Shown here in pieces: positions 45,030 to 54,542 of a DNA stretch of 64,000 bases (its first letter is position 1; each line of letters opens with the position of its first letter). The notes beneath the pieces were generated by a model. The model searched no databases, was not told the origin of the DNA, and saw only the letters and a program-made list of their open reading frames with translations. Made by a program: the position numbers and the translations under genes. Origin of the DNA: an uncultured Mucilaginibacter sp. (GTDB taxonomy: Bacteria > Bacteroidota > Bacteroidia > Sphingobacteriales > Sphingobacteriaceae); the NCBI GenBank assembly GCA_903891475.1, contig CAITEP010000011.1, positions 53,378 to 117,377 on the forward strand. Reading direction: 5' to 3'.

Positions 45030-45443
45030 TTAATGATGCACTTTTTCTGATTCAATTGCCTCCATACCGTTTTTAATGCGGTAATCGTTGATGGCTGCTT
45101 TTATAGCGTCTTCCGCTAATACCGAGCAGTGAATTTTTACTGGCGGTAGGGCAAGCTCTTCAACAATGTCCATATTGTCAATCTTCATAGCATCGTCAAT
45201 GCTTTTGCCTTTAAGCCATTCTGTAGCTAATGAAGATGAAGCAATGGCCGAACCACAACCAAAGGTTTTAAATTTGGCATCGGTAATTACATTGTTATCA
45301 TCAACCTCAATTTGTAAACGCATTACGTCGCCGCATTCGGGCGCGCCAACTAATCCGGTGCCAACCTTGTGGCTGCTTTTATCCAAAGTGCCTACGTTAC
45401 GTGGGTTGGTATAATGGTCAATTACTTTTTCTGAATATGCCAT
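45030..45443 (-). CDS. iscU: Iron-sulfur cluster scaffold IscU
   Basis: A 137-aa scaffold protein on which Fe-S clusters are built from sulfur given by IscS. The ligands C37 (APECGD, with D39), C63 (FGCGSAIA) and H105-C106 (KIHCS) are all present. The N-terminal YSEKVIDHYTNPRNVG is typical. Middle gene of the isc cluster. Confidence 0.97.
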   Translation of the reverse strand: MAYSEKVIDHYTNPRNVGTLDKSSHKVGTGLVGAPECGDVMRLQIEVDDNNVITDAKFKTFGCGSAIASSSLATEWLKGKSIDDAMKIDNMDIVEELALPPVKIHCSVLAEDAIKAAINDYRIKNGMEAIESEKVHH

Positions 45444-45478
45444 GGTATATATTTATTTATTGAATTATTGATTCGCTG

Positions 45479-45496
45479 TCCCGATAGCTATCGGGA
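45479..45496. repeat. Perfect 18-bp palindrome, copy 1
   Basis: TCCCGATAGCTATCGGGA, a perfect inverted repeat in the iscU-iscS gap. Confidence 0.9.
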
Positions 45497-45582
45497 TATT
45501 GATTTGTTTCTGTTTACTTTATCTGAATTTCAAATATTCTAAATCCTGAATAAAAATTTTAAATCCGACATCGAAAATCCGA

Positions 45583-45600
45583 TCCCGATAGCTATCGGGA
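45583..45600. repeat. Perfect 18-bp palindrome, copy 2
   Basis: Second identical TCCCGATAGCTATCGGGA, 86 bp after the first and just past the iscS stop codon. Confidence 0.9.
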
Positions 45601-45608
45601 CGAAATAA

Positions 45609-46820
45609 TTAATGTTCTGCCCACTCAATTTTATCGAGGTCAATACCTTCTTTAAACATTTCCCATAGTGGTGATAGTTCGCGTAGGTGATTAACCGATT
45701 TTTTGGTTACTGCAATGGCGTAATCAACTTCTTCCTCGGTGGTAAACCTACCTAAGCCAAAACGTATTGAAGAATGCGCCAAATCATCAGACAGACCTAA
45801 GCTTTTTAAAACGTAGGAAGGCTCTAAAGAAGCTGAAGTACAGGCCGAACCTGAAGAAACAGCCAAATCTTTCATGGCCATCATTAAACCTTCGCCCTCT
45901 ACATATTTAAAGGAAATATTGGCAACATGTGGTAAGCGATGAGCAGTATTTCCGTTTACATAGCTTTCTTCCAACTCTAATAATGAGGTTTGTAACTTAT
46001 CGCGTAATGCTGACAAACGTTTAGCTTCGGCTTCCATTTCCTGACTGCATATTTCGCATGCTTTACCTAAGCCTACAATACCAGGTACGTTTAATGTACC
46101 GGAGCGCATGCCACGTTCGTGACCGCCACCATCCATTTGCGCGGTAACTTTAACCCTAGGGCCTTTTCTGCGTACGTATAAGGCACCAATACCTTTAGGG
46201 CCGTATATTTTATGAGCGGTTAATGCCAGAAGGTCAATACCATCTTCGTTTACGTTTACAGGTATTTTACCTACCGCTTGTACGGCGTCTGTCATAAACA
46301 AGGCACCATATTTATGCGCGATGGCAGATATTTGCTTGATAGGTTGAATTACCCCAATTTCGTTATTACCATACATAATGGCTACTAAAATGGTTTCATT
46401 CGTCATGCTTTTTTCAAGCAAATCCAAATCAACCAAACCATCTTCTTTTACTGGCAAATAGGTAACCTTACCACCCATTTTTTCCACGTGCTTGCATGCG
46501 TCTAAAACAGCTTTATGCTCGGTAACGGTGGTTATAATATGGTTTCCTTTTTCTTTATACATTTCAAACACGCCTTTTATAGCCAAATTGTCTGATTCTG
46601 TCGCACCCGAAGTGAAAATAATTTCTTTCTCGCTTGCGCCAATCAATTTGGCTACTTGCTCACGTGCGTAATCAACTGCTTCTTCGGCTACCCAACCAAA
46701 AGCATGGTTTCTGCTGGCTGCATTACCAAATTTTTGGGTAAAATAAGGCAACATGGCTTCCAACACGCGTGGATCCATTGGGGTAGTGGCATTATTGTCT
46801 AAATAAATAGGAAGGTTCAT
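45609..46820 (-). CDS. iscS: Cysteine desulfurase IscS
   Basis: A 403-aa PLP enzyme starting at ATG 46820 ([20 protein letters not shown]); seven more codons are open upstream. It removes sulfur from cysteine for Fe-S clusters and tRNA thiolation. The PLP lysine is in [11 protein letters not shown] (near residue 204) and the persulfide Cys is in [10 protein letters not shown] (near residue 330). First gene of the isc cluster, divergent from the epimerase gene. Confidence 0.96.
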   Translation of the reverse strand: MNLPIYLDNNATTPMDPRVLEAMLPYFTQKFGNAASRNHAFGWVAEEAVDYAREQVAKLIGASEKEIIFTSGATESDNLAIKGVFEMYKEKGNHIITTVTEHKAVLDACKHVEKMGGKVTYLPVKEDGLVDLDLLEKSMTNETILVAIMYGNNEIGVIQPIKQISAIAHKYGALFMTDAVQAVGKIPVNVNEDGIDLLALTAHKIYGPKGIGALYVRRKGPRVKVTAQMDGGGHERGMRSGTLNVPGIVGLGKACEICSQEMEAEAKRLSALRDKLQTSLLELEESYVNGNTAHRLPHVANISFKYVEGEGLMMAMKDLAVSSGSACTSASLEPSYVLKSLGLSDDLAHSSIRFGLGRFTTEEEVDYAIAVTKKSVNHLRELSPLWEMFKEGIDLDKIEWAEH

Positions 46821-46922
46821 ACTTATATTTGTTAATAGCACAAATGTAAGTAGTTTTTATTTAAAATCATTAAAAATAAGGCCAAAATAAAATAGGTGAC
46901 TAATAATTTACAATATTTGGAC

Positions 46923-47324
46923 ATGAACAAGATTGAGCATATTGGCATAGCGGTAAACAACCTGGAAAAAGCTTGTAGTAGCTACCAAAAGTTGTTTAAT
47001 ACCCTGGTTTATAAAACCGAGGAAGTGGCTACAGAAGGGGTAAAAACCGCCTTTTTGCAATGTGGACCAAACAAAATTGAGCTACTGGAGGCCACCCGAC
47101 CGGATAGCCCAATCGCAAAGTTTTTGGATAAAAGGGGAGAAGGCATGCACCATATTGCCTTTGAGGTAGATGATATAAAAGCTGAAATGCTGCGACTGAA
47201 AAACGAAGGATTTACGTTGCTGAATGAAGAACCAAAGCCCGGTGCCGATAATAAATTAGTTTGTTTTGTGCACCCGAAAGATTGCAATGGGGTGTTGATG
47301 GAGTTGTGCCAGGAGATGAAATAA
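46923..47324 (+). CDS. mce: Methylmalonyl-CoA epimerase
   Basis: A 133-aa glyoxalase-fold protein from ATG 46923 (MNKIEHIGIAVNNLEKA); an earlier in-frame start would add nine residues. It interconverts the methylmalonyl-CoA epimers in propionate and succinate metabolism. The metal ligands His in IEHIGIAV, His in MHHIAFEVDD and Glu in LMELCQ are present, and the fold length is normal. Confidence 0.93.
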   Translation: MNKIEHIGIAVNNLEKACSSYQKLFNTLVYKTEEVATEGVKTAFLQCGPNKIELLEATRPDSPIAKFLDKRGEGMHHIAFEVDDIKAEMLRLKNEGFTLLNEEPKPGADNKLVCFVHPKDCNGVLMELCQEMK

Positions 47325-47425
47325 GTTTGATTAAGGCTAGTTTTATCAAAATATACTCATCCATTAAGTAAATTTGAATAATTAAACTATTTTTAAATTC
47401 AATTTTAATATTTCAATAAAAATAC

Positions 47426-47433
47426 TACATTTG
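47426..47433 (+). promoter_or_regulatory. Probable -7 promoter element of rpmE2
   Basis: TACATTTG matches TAnnTTTG 28 bp before the rpmE2 start codon. A -33 TTG box is not clear. Confidence 0.5.
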
Positions 47434-47461
47434 CACCTCTTTTATAAAGAGGATTAACAAG

Positions 47462-47710
47462 ATGAAAAAAGACCTGCATCCAAAAAATTATAGATTAGTT
47501 GTTTTTAAAGATTTGTCTAACGACTACGCTTTTTTAACAAAATCATGTATTGATACCCGCGAATCAATTAAATGGGAAGATGGAAACGAATATCCATTGG
47601 TAAAATTAGAAATTTCACATACTTCACACCCGTTCTATACTGGTAAGATGAAATTGGTTGATACCGCTGGTCGTATTGATAAATTCCGTACACGTTACAA
47701 CAAAAAGTAA
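47462..47710 (+). CDS. rpmE2: 50S ribosomal protein L31, type B
   Basis: An 82-aa L31 of the cysteine-poor type [29 protein letters not shown], then a middle [29 protein letters not shown]. It lacks the zinc-binding CxxC, so it belongs to the zinc-independent form, which is the normal one in Bacteroidota. A hairpin terminator follows. Confidence 0.97.
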   Translation: MKKDLHPKNYRLVVFKDLSNDYAFLTKSCIDTRESIKWEDGNEYPLVKLEISHTSHPFYTGKMKLVDTAGRIDKFRTRYNKK

Positions 47711-47735
47711 TTTATTTATTCCAATAAATATCATT

Positions 47736-47765
47736 AAGTCTCCTGATACATCGGGGGACTTTTTT
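47736..47765 (+). terminator. Rho-independent terminator of rpmE2
   Basis: AAGTCTCC and GGGGGACTT form a stem around TGATACATC, followed by six Ts. Confidence 0.85.
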
Positions 47766-47776
47766 ATTTTTGCAGC

Positions 47777-48961
47777 ATGGCAATTATCTTATTCGACGAT
47801 ATAGCTCACCAAACACTGCGGCCCTTAACTTTTACCCGCCCTGTTGCCGATTTACGTATTGGTATACTAACCATTGCCGAGAAATGGGCAAAATATCTGC
47901 ACAGCAGTTTTTCTTTTTTTACCCAACCCTGGCTTCAAGGTAAGTTCCCGATAAAAATTGAGGAAGATAACCTGTTTATAAATGGCGCTGTTTGTCCGGA
48001 TGAACAATTAATAAACGCCATTAAAGCGTTAAAACACGGTGATAGCCTACTATTGGGCGATAAACTGATAGCTGTACGGTTGAATGCGAAGGAAGCGATA
48101 AGCTTTAATCCGCAATCGAATTATGGAACTGCTAATCATTTTAGCCATCAACCAATTGTTATTACCTATCCTGAGGAAATATTCAGGAACAATGATATTG
48201 AGCTAAGGAAAGACTTTAAATTGCTTACCCATGGCCGTAAAAGCGCCCAATTAAGCGCAACCAATACCATTATTGGCGAGGATTTTTTTGCCGAGGAAGG
48301 TGCCAAGGCCGATTGCTCCACCTTTAATACCACCAACGGGCCAATTTACCTGGCCGCCAATACCGAAGTTTGGGAAGGTACCCATATTAGGGGTGCTTTT
48401 GCCTTATGCGAGCATTCGCAGGTAAAAATGGGCACTAAAGTTTACGGGGCAACTACCATTGGCCCGTACAGTAGGGTAGGGGGAGAACTTAATAACGCGG
48501 TTATTTGGGGCTATTCATCAAAGGGACATGAGGGTTATTTGGGTAACTCTGTTTTAGGCGAATGGTGCAATATTGGTGCCGATTCGAACAATTCGAACCT
48601 CAAAAACAATTATGATGAGGTAAAGCTTTGGGATTATACGACCAATAGGTTCCGAAAAACAGGCCTACAATTTTGCGGATTGATTATGGCCGACCATGCC
48701 AAATGCGCCATTAATACCATGTTTAATACCGGCACAGTGGTTGGCGTAAGCGCGAATGTTTTTGGAGCAGGTTTTCCACGCAACTTTATTCCCGATTTTT
48801 CGTGGGGTGGAGCACAGGGCTATGAAGTTTATACCTTAAAAAAAATGTTTATCACCGCCCAAAAGGTATTTGACAGGCGCGAAAACCGTGTTTTTGATGA
48901 AAATGAGCAAGAAATTCTAAACAAAGTATTTGAACTTACCGAGGAATATAGGCGGTTCTAA
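47777..48961 (+). CDS. GlmU-family sugar nucleotidyltransferase
   Basis: A 394-aa protein with an N-terminal nucleotidyltransferase-like part (MAIILFDDIAHQTLRPLTFTRPVADLRIGI) and a left-handed beta-helix with hexapeptide-type repeats (GPIYLAANTEVWEGTHIRGAF..., GPYSRVGGELNNAVIWGYSSKGHEGYLGNSVLG). It resembles the GlmU family conserved in Bacteroidota, which is often placed beside tpiA. It presumably makes or uses a nucleotide sugar or acetylates one; the exact substrate is unknown. It is 72 bp before tpiA. Confidence 0.85.
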   Translation: MAIILFDDIAHQTLRPLTFTRPVADLRIGILTIAEKWAKYLHSSFSFFTQPWLQGKFPIKIEEDNLFINGAVCPDEQLINAIKALKHGDSLLLGDKLIAVRLNAKEAISFNPQSNYGTANHFSHQPIVITYPEEIFRNNDIELRKDFKLLTHGRKSAQLSATNTIIGEDFFAEEGAKADCSTFNTTNGPIYLAANTEVWEGTHIRGAFALCEHSQVKMGTKVYGATTIGPYSRVGGELNNAVIWGYSSKGHEGYLGNSVLGEWCNIGADSNNSNLKNNYDEVKLWDYTTNRFRKTGLQFCGLIMADHAKCAINTMFNTGTVVGVSANVFGAGFPRNFIPDFSWGGAQGYEVYTLKKMFITAQKVFDRRENRVFDENEQEILNKVFELTEEYRRF

Positions 48962-49032
48962 TCAAGGAAAACATAAAAGAAACACAATCAAACAAATAAT
49001 TTATAAAACCAAAACAATCAACTATTAAAGCA

Positions 49033-49797
49033 ATGAGAACAAAAATTGTAGCCGGAAACTGGAAAATGAACCTTGATTACCAAGAAGGATTGGCCCTGTT
49101 TTCGGAAATCACAAATATGATTAAAGATGAAATTACAGGTAAGCAAGAAGCCGTTATTTGTAGTCCGTTTATACATTTAAGCAGCTTAGTGCAACTGGCT
49201 AAGGGTTATAACAAAGTTTCGTTAGGTGCCCAAAACGCGCACCAAGCGGAAGCAGGTGCCTACACTGGCGAAATATCAGCAAAAATGATTAAATCGGTAG
49301 GAGCTCAATATGTTATCCTTGGGCATTCAGAACGCCGTCAATATTTTGCAGAAACCAATGCTTTGTTAGCAAAAAAGACCGATATTGTTTTAAGTCACGG
49401 CTTAAAACCCATATTTTGTATTGGTGAAACCTTAGCCGAGCGGGAAGCTAACCAACACTTTGCCATTATAAAAAGCCAGTTGGAAGAAGGCGTTTTTCAT
49501 TTAGGAGTTGAAGACTTCTCTAAATTAGTATTAGCATATGAGCCAGTATGGGCAATTGGTACCGGCGTAACCGCTTCATCGGCGCAAGCACAAGAAATAC
49601 ATGCCTTTATACGTGCCGAGATAAGCGCGAAATATGGTAAAGAAGTAGCCGAAGGCATTACTATTTTATATGGTGGTAGCTGTAACCCAAAAAATGCCCC
49701 TGAACTTTTTGCCCAACCTGATATTGATGGTGGCTTAATAGGTGGAGCCTCCTTAAAATCAAGAGATTTTGTGGATATTTTGAGCGTGTTTAATTAG
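49033..49797 (+). CDS. tpiA: Triosephosphate isomerase
   Basis: A 254-aa TIM barrel that interconverts glyceraldehyde-3-phosphate and dihydroxyacetone phosphate. K11 in GNWKMN, H98 in GHSERR and E170 in AYEPVWAIGTG are the catalytic residues, and the phosphate loop YGGSC plus GGLIGGASL is present. Full length. Confidence 0.98.
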   Translation: MRTKIVAGNWKMNLDYQEGLALFSEITNMIKDEITGKQEAVICSPFIHLSSLVQLAKGYNKVSLGAQNAHQAEAGAYTGEISAKMIKSVGAQYVILGHSERRQYFAETNALLAKKTDIVLSHGLKPIFCIGETLAEREANQHFAIIKSQLEEGVFHLGVEDFSKLVLAYEPVWAIGTGVTASSAQAQEIHAFIRAEISAKYGKEVAEGITILYGGSCNPKNAPELFAQPDIDGGLIGGASLKSRDFVDILSVFN

Positions 49798-49925
49798 TAA
49801 TTAGTAACTAGTATCAAGTCTCTAGTATTTTTTTAATCATTTTTAATATAGCAACATATTTAAGGATAAGATATCTTTATTTTATGATAAATTTAGAGCC
49901 TTGATACTAGCTACTCTTAAAAAAT

Positions 49926-50765
49926 ATGAACTATTACGAACTCTTATTCACAACCATTACCACTGAAGATTATCAGCAGGATTTGTTGATAAACGCGCTT
50001 GGCGAAATTGGCTTTGATACCTTTGAAGAAGTTGATTTTGGCTTCAAAGCCTATATAGCTTCAAGTGAATTTGATAAAGAAGTTCTTGAAAACACGCTAC
50101 ATCCATATAAGCAGGATTTCCCATTTACTTATGAAATTACGCTTATTCCACAAAAAAACTGGAACGCTGTTTGGGAAAGTAATTTTGAACCCATAACTAT
50201 GGGTAATTCCATATTGGTACGCGCAACTTTTCATCAAGCAAATGCCAATTACCCTTATGAAATTGTAATTGACCCTAAAATGGCCTTTGGTACAGGACAT
50301 CATCAAACTACTTCAATGATGCTCAGCTATATGCTCGAAACTGATTTTCAAGATAAAAAAGTATTGGATATGGGTTGTGGTACAGGTATTTTAGCCATTA
50401 TGGCCTCAAAGCTTGGTGCCTCCACAATAACTGCCATTGATTATGATGAAGTTTGCTATGATAGTACCATAGAAAATGCGACATTGAACAACATCATAAA
50501 TATTGAGGCCTTGTGTGGTTCAAAAGAAGCTATTCCTGATAAAAAATTCGACATTATTTTGGCCAATATAAACCGTAATATTCTACTTGATCAACTCGAG
50601 GGTTATAGTAATGTTATTGAAACTAAGGCAGAGATTTTTTTAAGCGGGTTTTATGAAAGTCCTGATTTAAAAATTATTATCGAGGAATCTAATAAACAAA
50701 ATCTTCAATACATATCACATAAAATCGATAAAGATTGGGTTGCCGTTAGATTTATTAAAGAATGA
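49926..50765 (+). CDS. prmA: Ribosomal protein L11 methyltransferase
   Basis: A 279-aa AdoMet enzyme that trimethylates ribosomal protein L11. The N-terminal substrate-binding domain is followed by the methyltransferase core: GTGHHQTTSMML, then motif I DMGCGTGILAIMASKLGA, then NINRN. The last gene of the tpiA-side cluster; the 128 bp before it holds repeat-like ACTAGTATC words. Confidence 0.95.
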   Translation: MNYYELLFTTITTEDYQQDLLINALGEIGFDTFEEVDFGFKAYIASSEFDKEVLENTLHPYKQDFPFTYEITLIPQKNWNAVWESNFEPITMGNSILVRATFHQANANYPYEIVIDPKMAFGTGHHQTTSMMLSYMLETDFQDKKVLDMGCGTGILAIMASKLGASTITAIDYDEVCYDSTIENATLNNIINIEALCGSKEAIPDKKFDIILANINRNILLDQLEGYSNVIETKAEIFLSGFYESPDLKIIIEESNKQNLQYISHKIDKDWVAVRFIKE

Positions 50766-51011
50766 TTTTATCATTCTGCCTTATTTGCTAATTATTATCT
50801 TAAATTACATCTAATTTTACTTTTTGATTTATATAATTTTAATCATATTCTTCTTTAAGTAAGAATATGACTGTTTTAATTTGAATAATTATTCATTGAT
50901 ACTAAATATTTGTAAAAATATCCTAATAAAATATTTGATTGTTATAATATTATTAAATAATTTCGCCAATTAGTTAACTTTAAGTAAAAGTAAAAAAAAT
51001 CTTATGAATTA
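50766..51011. other. AT-rich intergenic region before the XRE regulator
   Basis: About 245 bp, very AT-rich, no gene or RNA recognised. Probably holds the promoter of the XRE regulator at 51012. Confidence 0.5.
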
Positions 51012-51350
51012 ATGAAAAATATTGGTGGAGTTTTAAAAGCAATTCGAATAAAAAGGGGTTGGGGACAAAGAGATGTTGCAATGTTTATCAATATATCTAT
51101 CCCTGCGTATTCAAAAATTGAGACTGGTGTAACAGACATGAATTTATCAAGACTAGAACAGTTTGCTGATTTGTTTGAGATGTCTTTAGTAGAAATAGTA
51201 AATTTTGGAAAAGCCGATTATCATGGTAAAAATGATGAAGAACTTGATAATTTAAATGCTAAATTAAAAAAGCTAGATGCAGAGGTTATTGATCTGCAAC
51301 GTAAAATGATTATTCTGTTGGATGAAATATCGCAACATGGTAAAAAATAA
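51012..51350 (+). CDS. XRE-family helix-turn-helix regulator
   Basis: A 112-aa DNA-binding protein with a Cro/C1-type HTH (residues 6-60: LKAIRIKRGWGQRDVAMFINISIPAYSKIETGVTDMNLSRLEQFAD) and a C-terminal coiled-coil-like helix (DEELDNLNAKLKKLDAEVIDLQRKM), probably for dimerisation. Target genes are unknown; it stands alone. Confidence 0.85.
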   Translation: MKNIGGVLKAIRIKRGWGQRDVAMFINISIPAYSKIETGVTDMNLSRLEQFADLFEMSLVEIVNFGKADYHGKNDEELDNLNAKLKKLDAEVIDLQRKMIILLDEISQHGKK

Positions 51351-51368
51351 TAATGTTTTAAGTTTGTC

Positions 51369-52487
51369 TTAAAAGATATATCGCATTGTTAGGTGTTTTT
51401 TTGCAAATATGGCGCCCATTGCCTCATGTATAGCAATCATTTTTTCATTAAAATCACCTACCCATGAAAGCTCCAGCTCAGTGTACTGATTTAATGGCAA
51501 AACATATTCGCCTAGGGTTATGAACAACGCAGACTCGATTCCATGATTTTGGAATTTTTTCTTAGTACCCATTACGATAGCTCTCATGCGTGAAACACCC
51601 CTCCATCGCTTATAAACAAATATCAGTTTACCCAATAAGTTTAATTTGCCTTTCAATGGTTTAATCATCGGGTTGGCATCAGGTAAAACAATTAAAAATG
51701 AGGCAGGTTCATCATTTACATAAGCAAAAAGTATAAGATTTTCGTCCATCAAAGTTTTCATCTTGGTAAAGCTTTCAATAATGGTATTTCGGTTTATTGG
51801 AACAAAATTTTCAAAATCTTCCCACGCGTCGTTATAAATTTCCATAAAATCTGCAGCAAACCGCTCAATTTCCTTTGCCTTTAAATGCACGAACTTATAC
51901 CCCTGTTTTTGAGATACCCATTTGGCAATTTTATAAAATCGTTCTGGAAATGGTTTTAAAATATTAAGGTGATTTGTTATTTGAGCGTACAAGGTTTTGA
52001 AGCCATAATCCTCAAAAAAAGCCCTATAATAAGGTGGATTATAATTCATTCCGTATGATGGTGGAATAAAACCCTCCACCAACAGTCCCCAAAAATTATC
52101 ATTTTCGCCGAAATTTATTGGTCCATCCATTGCCTTCATTCCATTTTCTGCAAGCCAGTTTTTAGAAGTATTAAATAATAAAAAGGCAGCTTCCTTATTG
52201 TTTATGCATTCAAAAAAACCTATTCCTCCAGTAGGTTGCTCGTAATTATAGGCTTTTTTATTATTTATAAAGGCGGCAATCCTCCCAATGGTTTTGCCTT
52301 CATTGTTGTTTAATATCCATCTTGTACATTTTCCATCATTATGGAAATTATTTTTAGTGGGGTCAAAAACAGCCTCAATATCATTATCAAGCGGGCATAC
52401 CCAAATGGGATCATCTTTATAAATGGAATGAACAACATTCAAGAATGATTTTATGCTTTTTTTGTCCTTAACTTCAATAATATTCAT
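51369..52487 (-). CDS. GNAT-like N-acetyltransferase (YghO-like)
   Basis: A 372-aa protein from ATG 52487 (MNIIEVKDKKSIKSFL). A longer in-frame start at 52520 would add 11 residues. It has a GNAT-type domain (GKTIGRIAAFINNKKAYNYEQ; FFECINNKEAAFLLF) and an MDGPINFGENDNFWGLLVEGF segment, matching a conserved family of large acetyltransferase-like proteins. The substrate is unknown. A terminator-type hairpin at 52504-52541 separates it from the acidic small gene. Confidence 0.75.
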   Translation of the reverse strand: MNIIEVKDKKSIKSFLNVVHSIYKDDPIWVCPLDNDIEAVFDPTKNNFHNDGKCTRWILNNNEGKTIGRIAAFINNKKAYNYEQPTGGIGFFECINNKEAAFLLFNTSKNWLAENGMKAMDGPINFGENDNFWGLLVEGFIPPSYGMNYNPPYYRAFFEDYGFKTLYAQITNHLNILKPFPERFYKIAKWVSQKQGYKFVHLKAKEIERFAADFMEIYNDAWEDFENFVPINRNTIIESFTKMKTLMDENLILFAYVNDEPASFLIVLPDANPMIKPLKGKLNLLGKLIFVYKRWRGVSRMRAIVMGTKKKFQNHGIESALFITLGEYVLPLNQYTELELSWVGDFNEKMIAIHEAMGAIFAKKHLTMRYIF

Positions 52488-52503
52488 ACTGTAATTTATG
52501 GTA

Positions 52504-52541
52504 TTAAAATAAAAAAGCATTCAGAAAATTATCCTGAATGC
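52504..52541 (-). terminator. Rho-independent terminator after the acidic small gene
   Basis: On the minus strand GCATTCAG/CTGAATGC pair around a 9-nt AT-rich loop and are followed by TTTTTT, just downstream of the 52566 gene. Confidence 0.8.
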
Positions 52542-52565
52542 TTTGAATAGGTTTTATTTTATTAA

Positions 52566-52757
52566 TTAAAAATCGTCATCGTCATCATAATCGTTAAAGC
52601 TTTCATAGCCTAAATCGTCAAGAGGACCATCAAAGTCATCATCTTCATCAACTACTTTTTTTGTTGGTTTTTGGTCCACACTATCATCATCTTCATCATC
52701 CAAGCTTTTCGGATCAACTTTTTTACTAATTGGTTTTTTTGGAGTTCCCATTGCCAT
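52566..52757 (-). CDS. Acidic low-complexity protein of 63 aa
   Basis: A very acidic small protein. A Lys/Pro-rich N-terminal half is followed by repeated aspartate runs (DEDDDSVDQ, DEDDDFDG, NDYDDDDDF). Such proteins are common near chromosome-maintenance genes in Bacteroidota but have no assigned function. It stands between the acetyltransferase and scpB, with a terminator after it. Probably disordered. Confidence 0.6.
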   Translation of the reverse strand: MAMGTPKKPISKKVDPKSLDDEDDDSVDQKPTKKVVDEDDDFDGPLDDLGYESFNDYDDDDDF

Positions 52758-52910
52758 GAATTTAATAGTAAGTTCTTTTTAATAATTACTTAAATGCATT
52801 GAAATGCAAATTTTCTTTGTTTTGTAAATTTCGTTTAATCTTTATAAGGCTAAAAATAATCAAAATCCTTTTTAAATAGAATAAGTTTTTAATTATTTTT
52901 TTTAAAATAT

Positions 52911-53471
52911 TTATTCGGCATGTTCTCCAATGGTCATTGTATTGTCTGAAAACTCCTTCATTTGGGGCAATTCTTGAATACTATTAATACCAAAATAGTC
53001 CATAAATAAATTACTTGTTCCATAAAGTATTGGTTTTCCGACCGATTCAGACTTGCCAACCATGGTTATTAATTCCTTTTCCAATAACTTTTGAACCGAG
53101 TAATCACAATTTACACCTCTAATTTGTTCTACTTCTTGTTTAGTTACTGGCTGCTTATAAGCTATAATTGCCAATGTTTCGAGCGCGGCTTGACTTAATT
53201 TCTTTTTTGAACGCTGAGCTTGTAGCAGATTTACTACTCGATGATACTTTTTCTTTGTTAAAAATTGATAGCCATTGCCAATTTTTACAAGTTCAATGGC
53301 AAACTGAGGCTCATGATATTTTTTAGTAATATTTAAAAGCAGCAAATCAACTTCTTCTATGTTGAAATCTTGATTAAAAGCAGATTGCAAACAATATATA
53401 ATTTCTTCCATCCGAATACTTTGTTCTGATACAAAAATGAGTGCTTCTATATATTGTTCTATTTCTTCCAT
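52911..53471 (-). CDS. scpB: Segregation and condensation protein ScpB
   Basis: A 186-aa winged-helix protein (MEEIEQYIEALIFVSEQSIRMEEI...) with QAALETLAIIAYKQPVTKQEVEQIRGVN, the family signature. ScpB works with ScpA and SMC in chromosome condensation and segregation. No scpA is near it. Full length. Confidence 0.95.
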   Translation of the reverse strand: MEEIEQYIEALIFVSEQSIRMEEIIYCLQSAFNQDFNIEEVDLLLLNITKKYHEPQFAIELVKIGNGYQFLTKKKYHRVVNLLQAQRSKKKLSQAALETLAIIAYKQPVTKQEVEQIRGVNCDYSVQKLLEKELITMVGKSESVGKPILYGTSNLFMDYFGINSIQELPQMKEFSDNTMTIGEHAE

Positions 53472-53650
53472 TTAATATGTGAATTTTAAAATGCCAAATT
53501 AAGGATTAACTGCATAATTTGCCCTCAAATTTAAATTAATTTATACAGCCCAATGGTTTTATTATTTTACTTTAAATCCAAAAATATAAATTATTAGTCC
53601 TATTAAATATAAGCATGAGGTGTTTAAGCATTAAATATTTGAGGTATAAA

Positions 53651-54073
53651 CTATTCAATTATTTTTTTTAACCCTTCAAAAACATTCAACCAGTTTTGCT
53701 CGTGTTGTTTAATTTCTTCTTCCTTTTTTAAACCTGTTTGATTGATAATTAAGGTGGTTAACGTTTTATCTTCTATTAGTTGATAGGATATTTCCGCATA
53801 ATTTTCTGGTATGTCTTCCGTCCCCGACATGCTGCTCCAATAGGAGTATTTTAGAAATTTAAGCGGATCTATTTCAAGAATTATCCCTTTATCTTCATAT
53901 GTCATTCCTTCCCATTCTCCACTAAAAGTTATTGTACTTCCTACCATAAAATCCGACTTTAAATTTGTTCCAAAAAAATATTCTTTTACAATTTTAGGAT
54001 TAGTTAGTCCCTCCCAAACTTTATCAGCGGCTGCTTTAAAGGTTATTTCGGTTGTCATTATTAAATTTTCCAT
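53651..54073 (-). CDS. SRPBCC/AHSA1-family protein
   Basis: A 140-aa START-like protein (AHSA1/ Hsp90-ATPase activator homologue type): ITFKAAADKVWEGLTNPKIVKEYFFGTN near the N terminus and a final NWLNVFEGLKKIIE helix. These proteins bind hydrophobic ligands or assist chaperones; here the ligand is unknown. ATG 54058 is an alternative start. In the cluster with EVE, DoxX and WYL genes. Confidence 0.85.
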   Translation of the reverse strand: MENLIMTTEITFKAAADKVWEGLTNPKIVKEYFFGTNLKSDFMVGSTITFSGEWEGMTYEDKGIILEIDPLKFLKYSYWSSMSGTEDIPENYAEISYQLIEDKTLTTLIINQTGLKKEEEIKQHEQNWLNVFEGLKKIIE

Positions 54074-54086
54074 ACTATATTCTCTT

Positions 54087-54518
54087 TTAGGGCAACATTG
54101 CCATTTTAATTATGTTATAGTCATGTTCGTTTATTTCAAAAAAGCCAAACCTAAAGGGATAGCCCCATGAATTTTTGTTTTTTATGAAATCCAAATCGTT
54201 TATCAAATTAATTATAGGAGCATCCTTACATTCTAAATATTCAATATTCCTACGGAAAGGAACAAAGTTTTCGCTTATTTTATATTGATAAATACCTTCA
54301 TCGGCTACTTTTCCAATGGCTGTGAATGCCCTACAGGACTCTTTTTCTCCAAGCTTCTGATTGGGCGAATAACACATTACCCAATCATTAACGGCCATAC
54401 GCTTAAGCGATCCTGATTTTCCATGATTTGCCTGAATAAATCCACCACTTATTCCTCGTTCAATATGGTCTTTTGAAACAACTACAACCCAATACTTTGT
54501 AATTCTATCTACATTCAT
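54087..54518 (-). CDS. EVE-domain protein
   Basis: A 143-aa single EVE domain: KYWVVVVSKDHIERGISGGFIQANHGK, the VMCYSP strand and RNIEYLECKDAPI. EVE domains belong to the PUA-like fold and bind modified bases in nucleic acids. They occur in restriction and regulatory genes. It sits 13 bp upstream of the SRPBCC gene. Confidence 0.88.
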   Translation of the reverse strand: MNVDRITKYWVVVVSKDHIERGISGGFIQANHGKSGSLKRMAVNDWVMCYSPNQKLGEKESCRAFTAIGKVADEGIYQYKISENFVPFRRNIEYLECKDAPIINLINDLDFIKNKNSWGYPFRFGFFEINEHDYNIIKMAMLP

Positions 54519-54542
54519 TTTGTTTGATTATTGCTTTTACAA

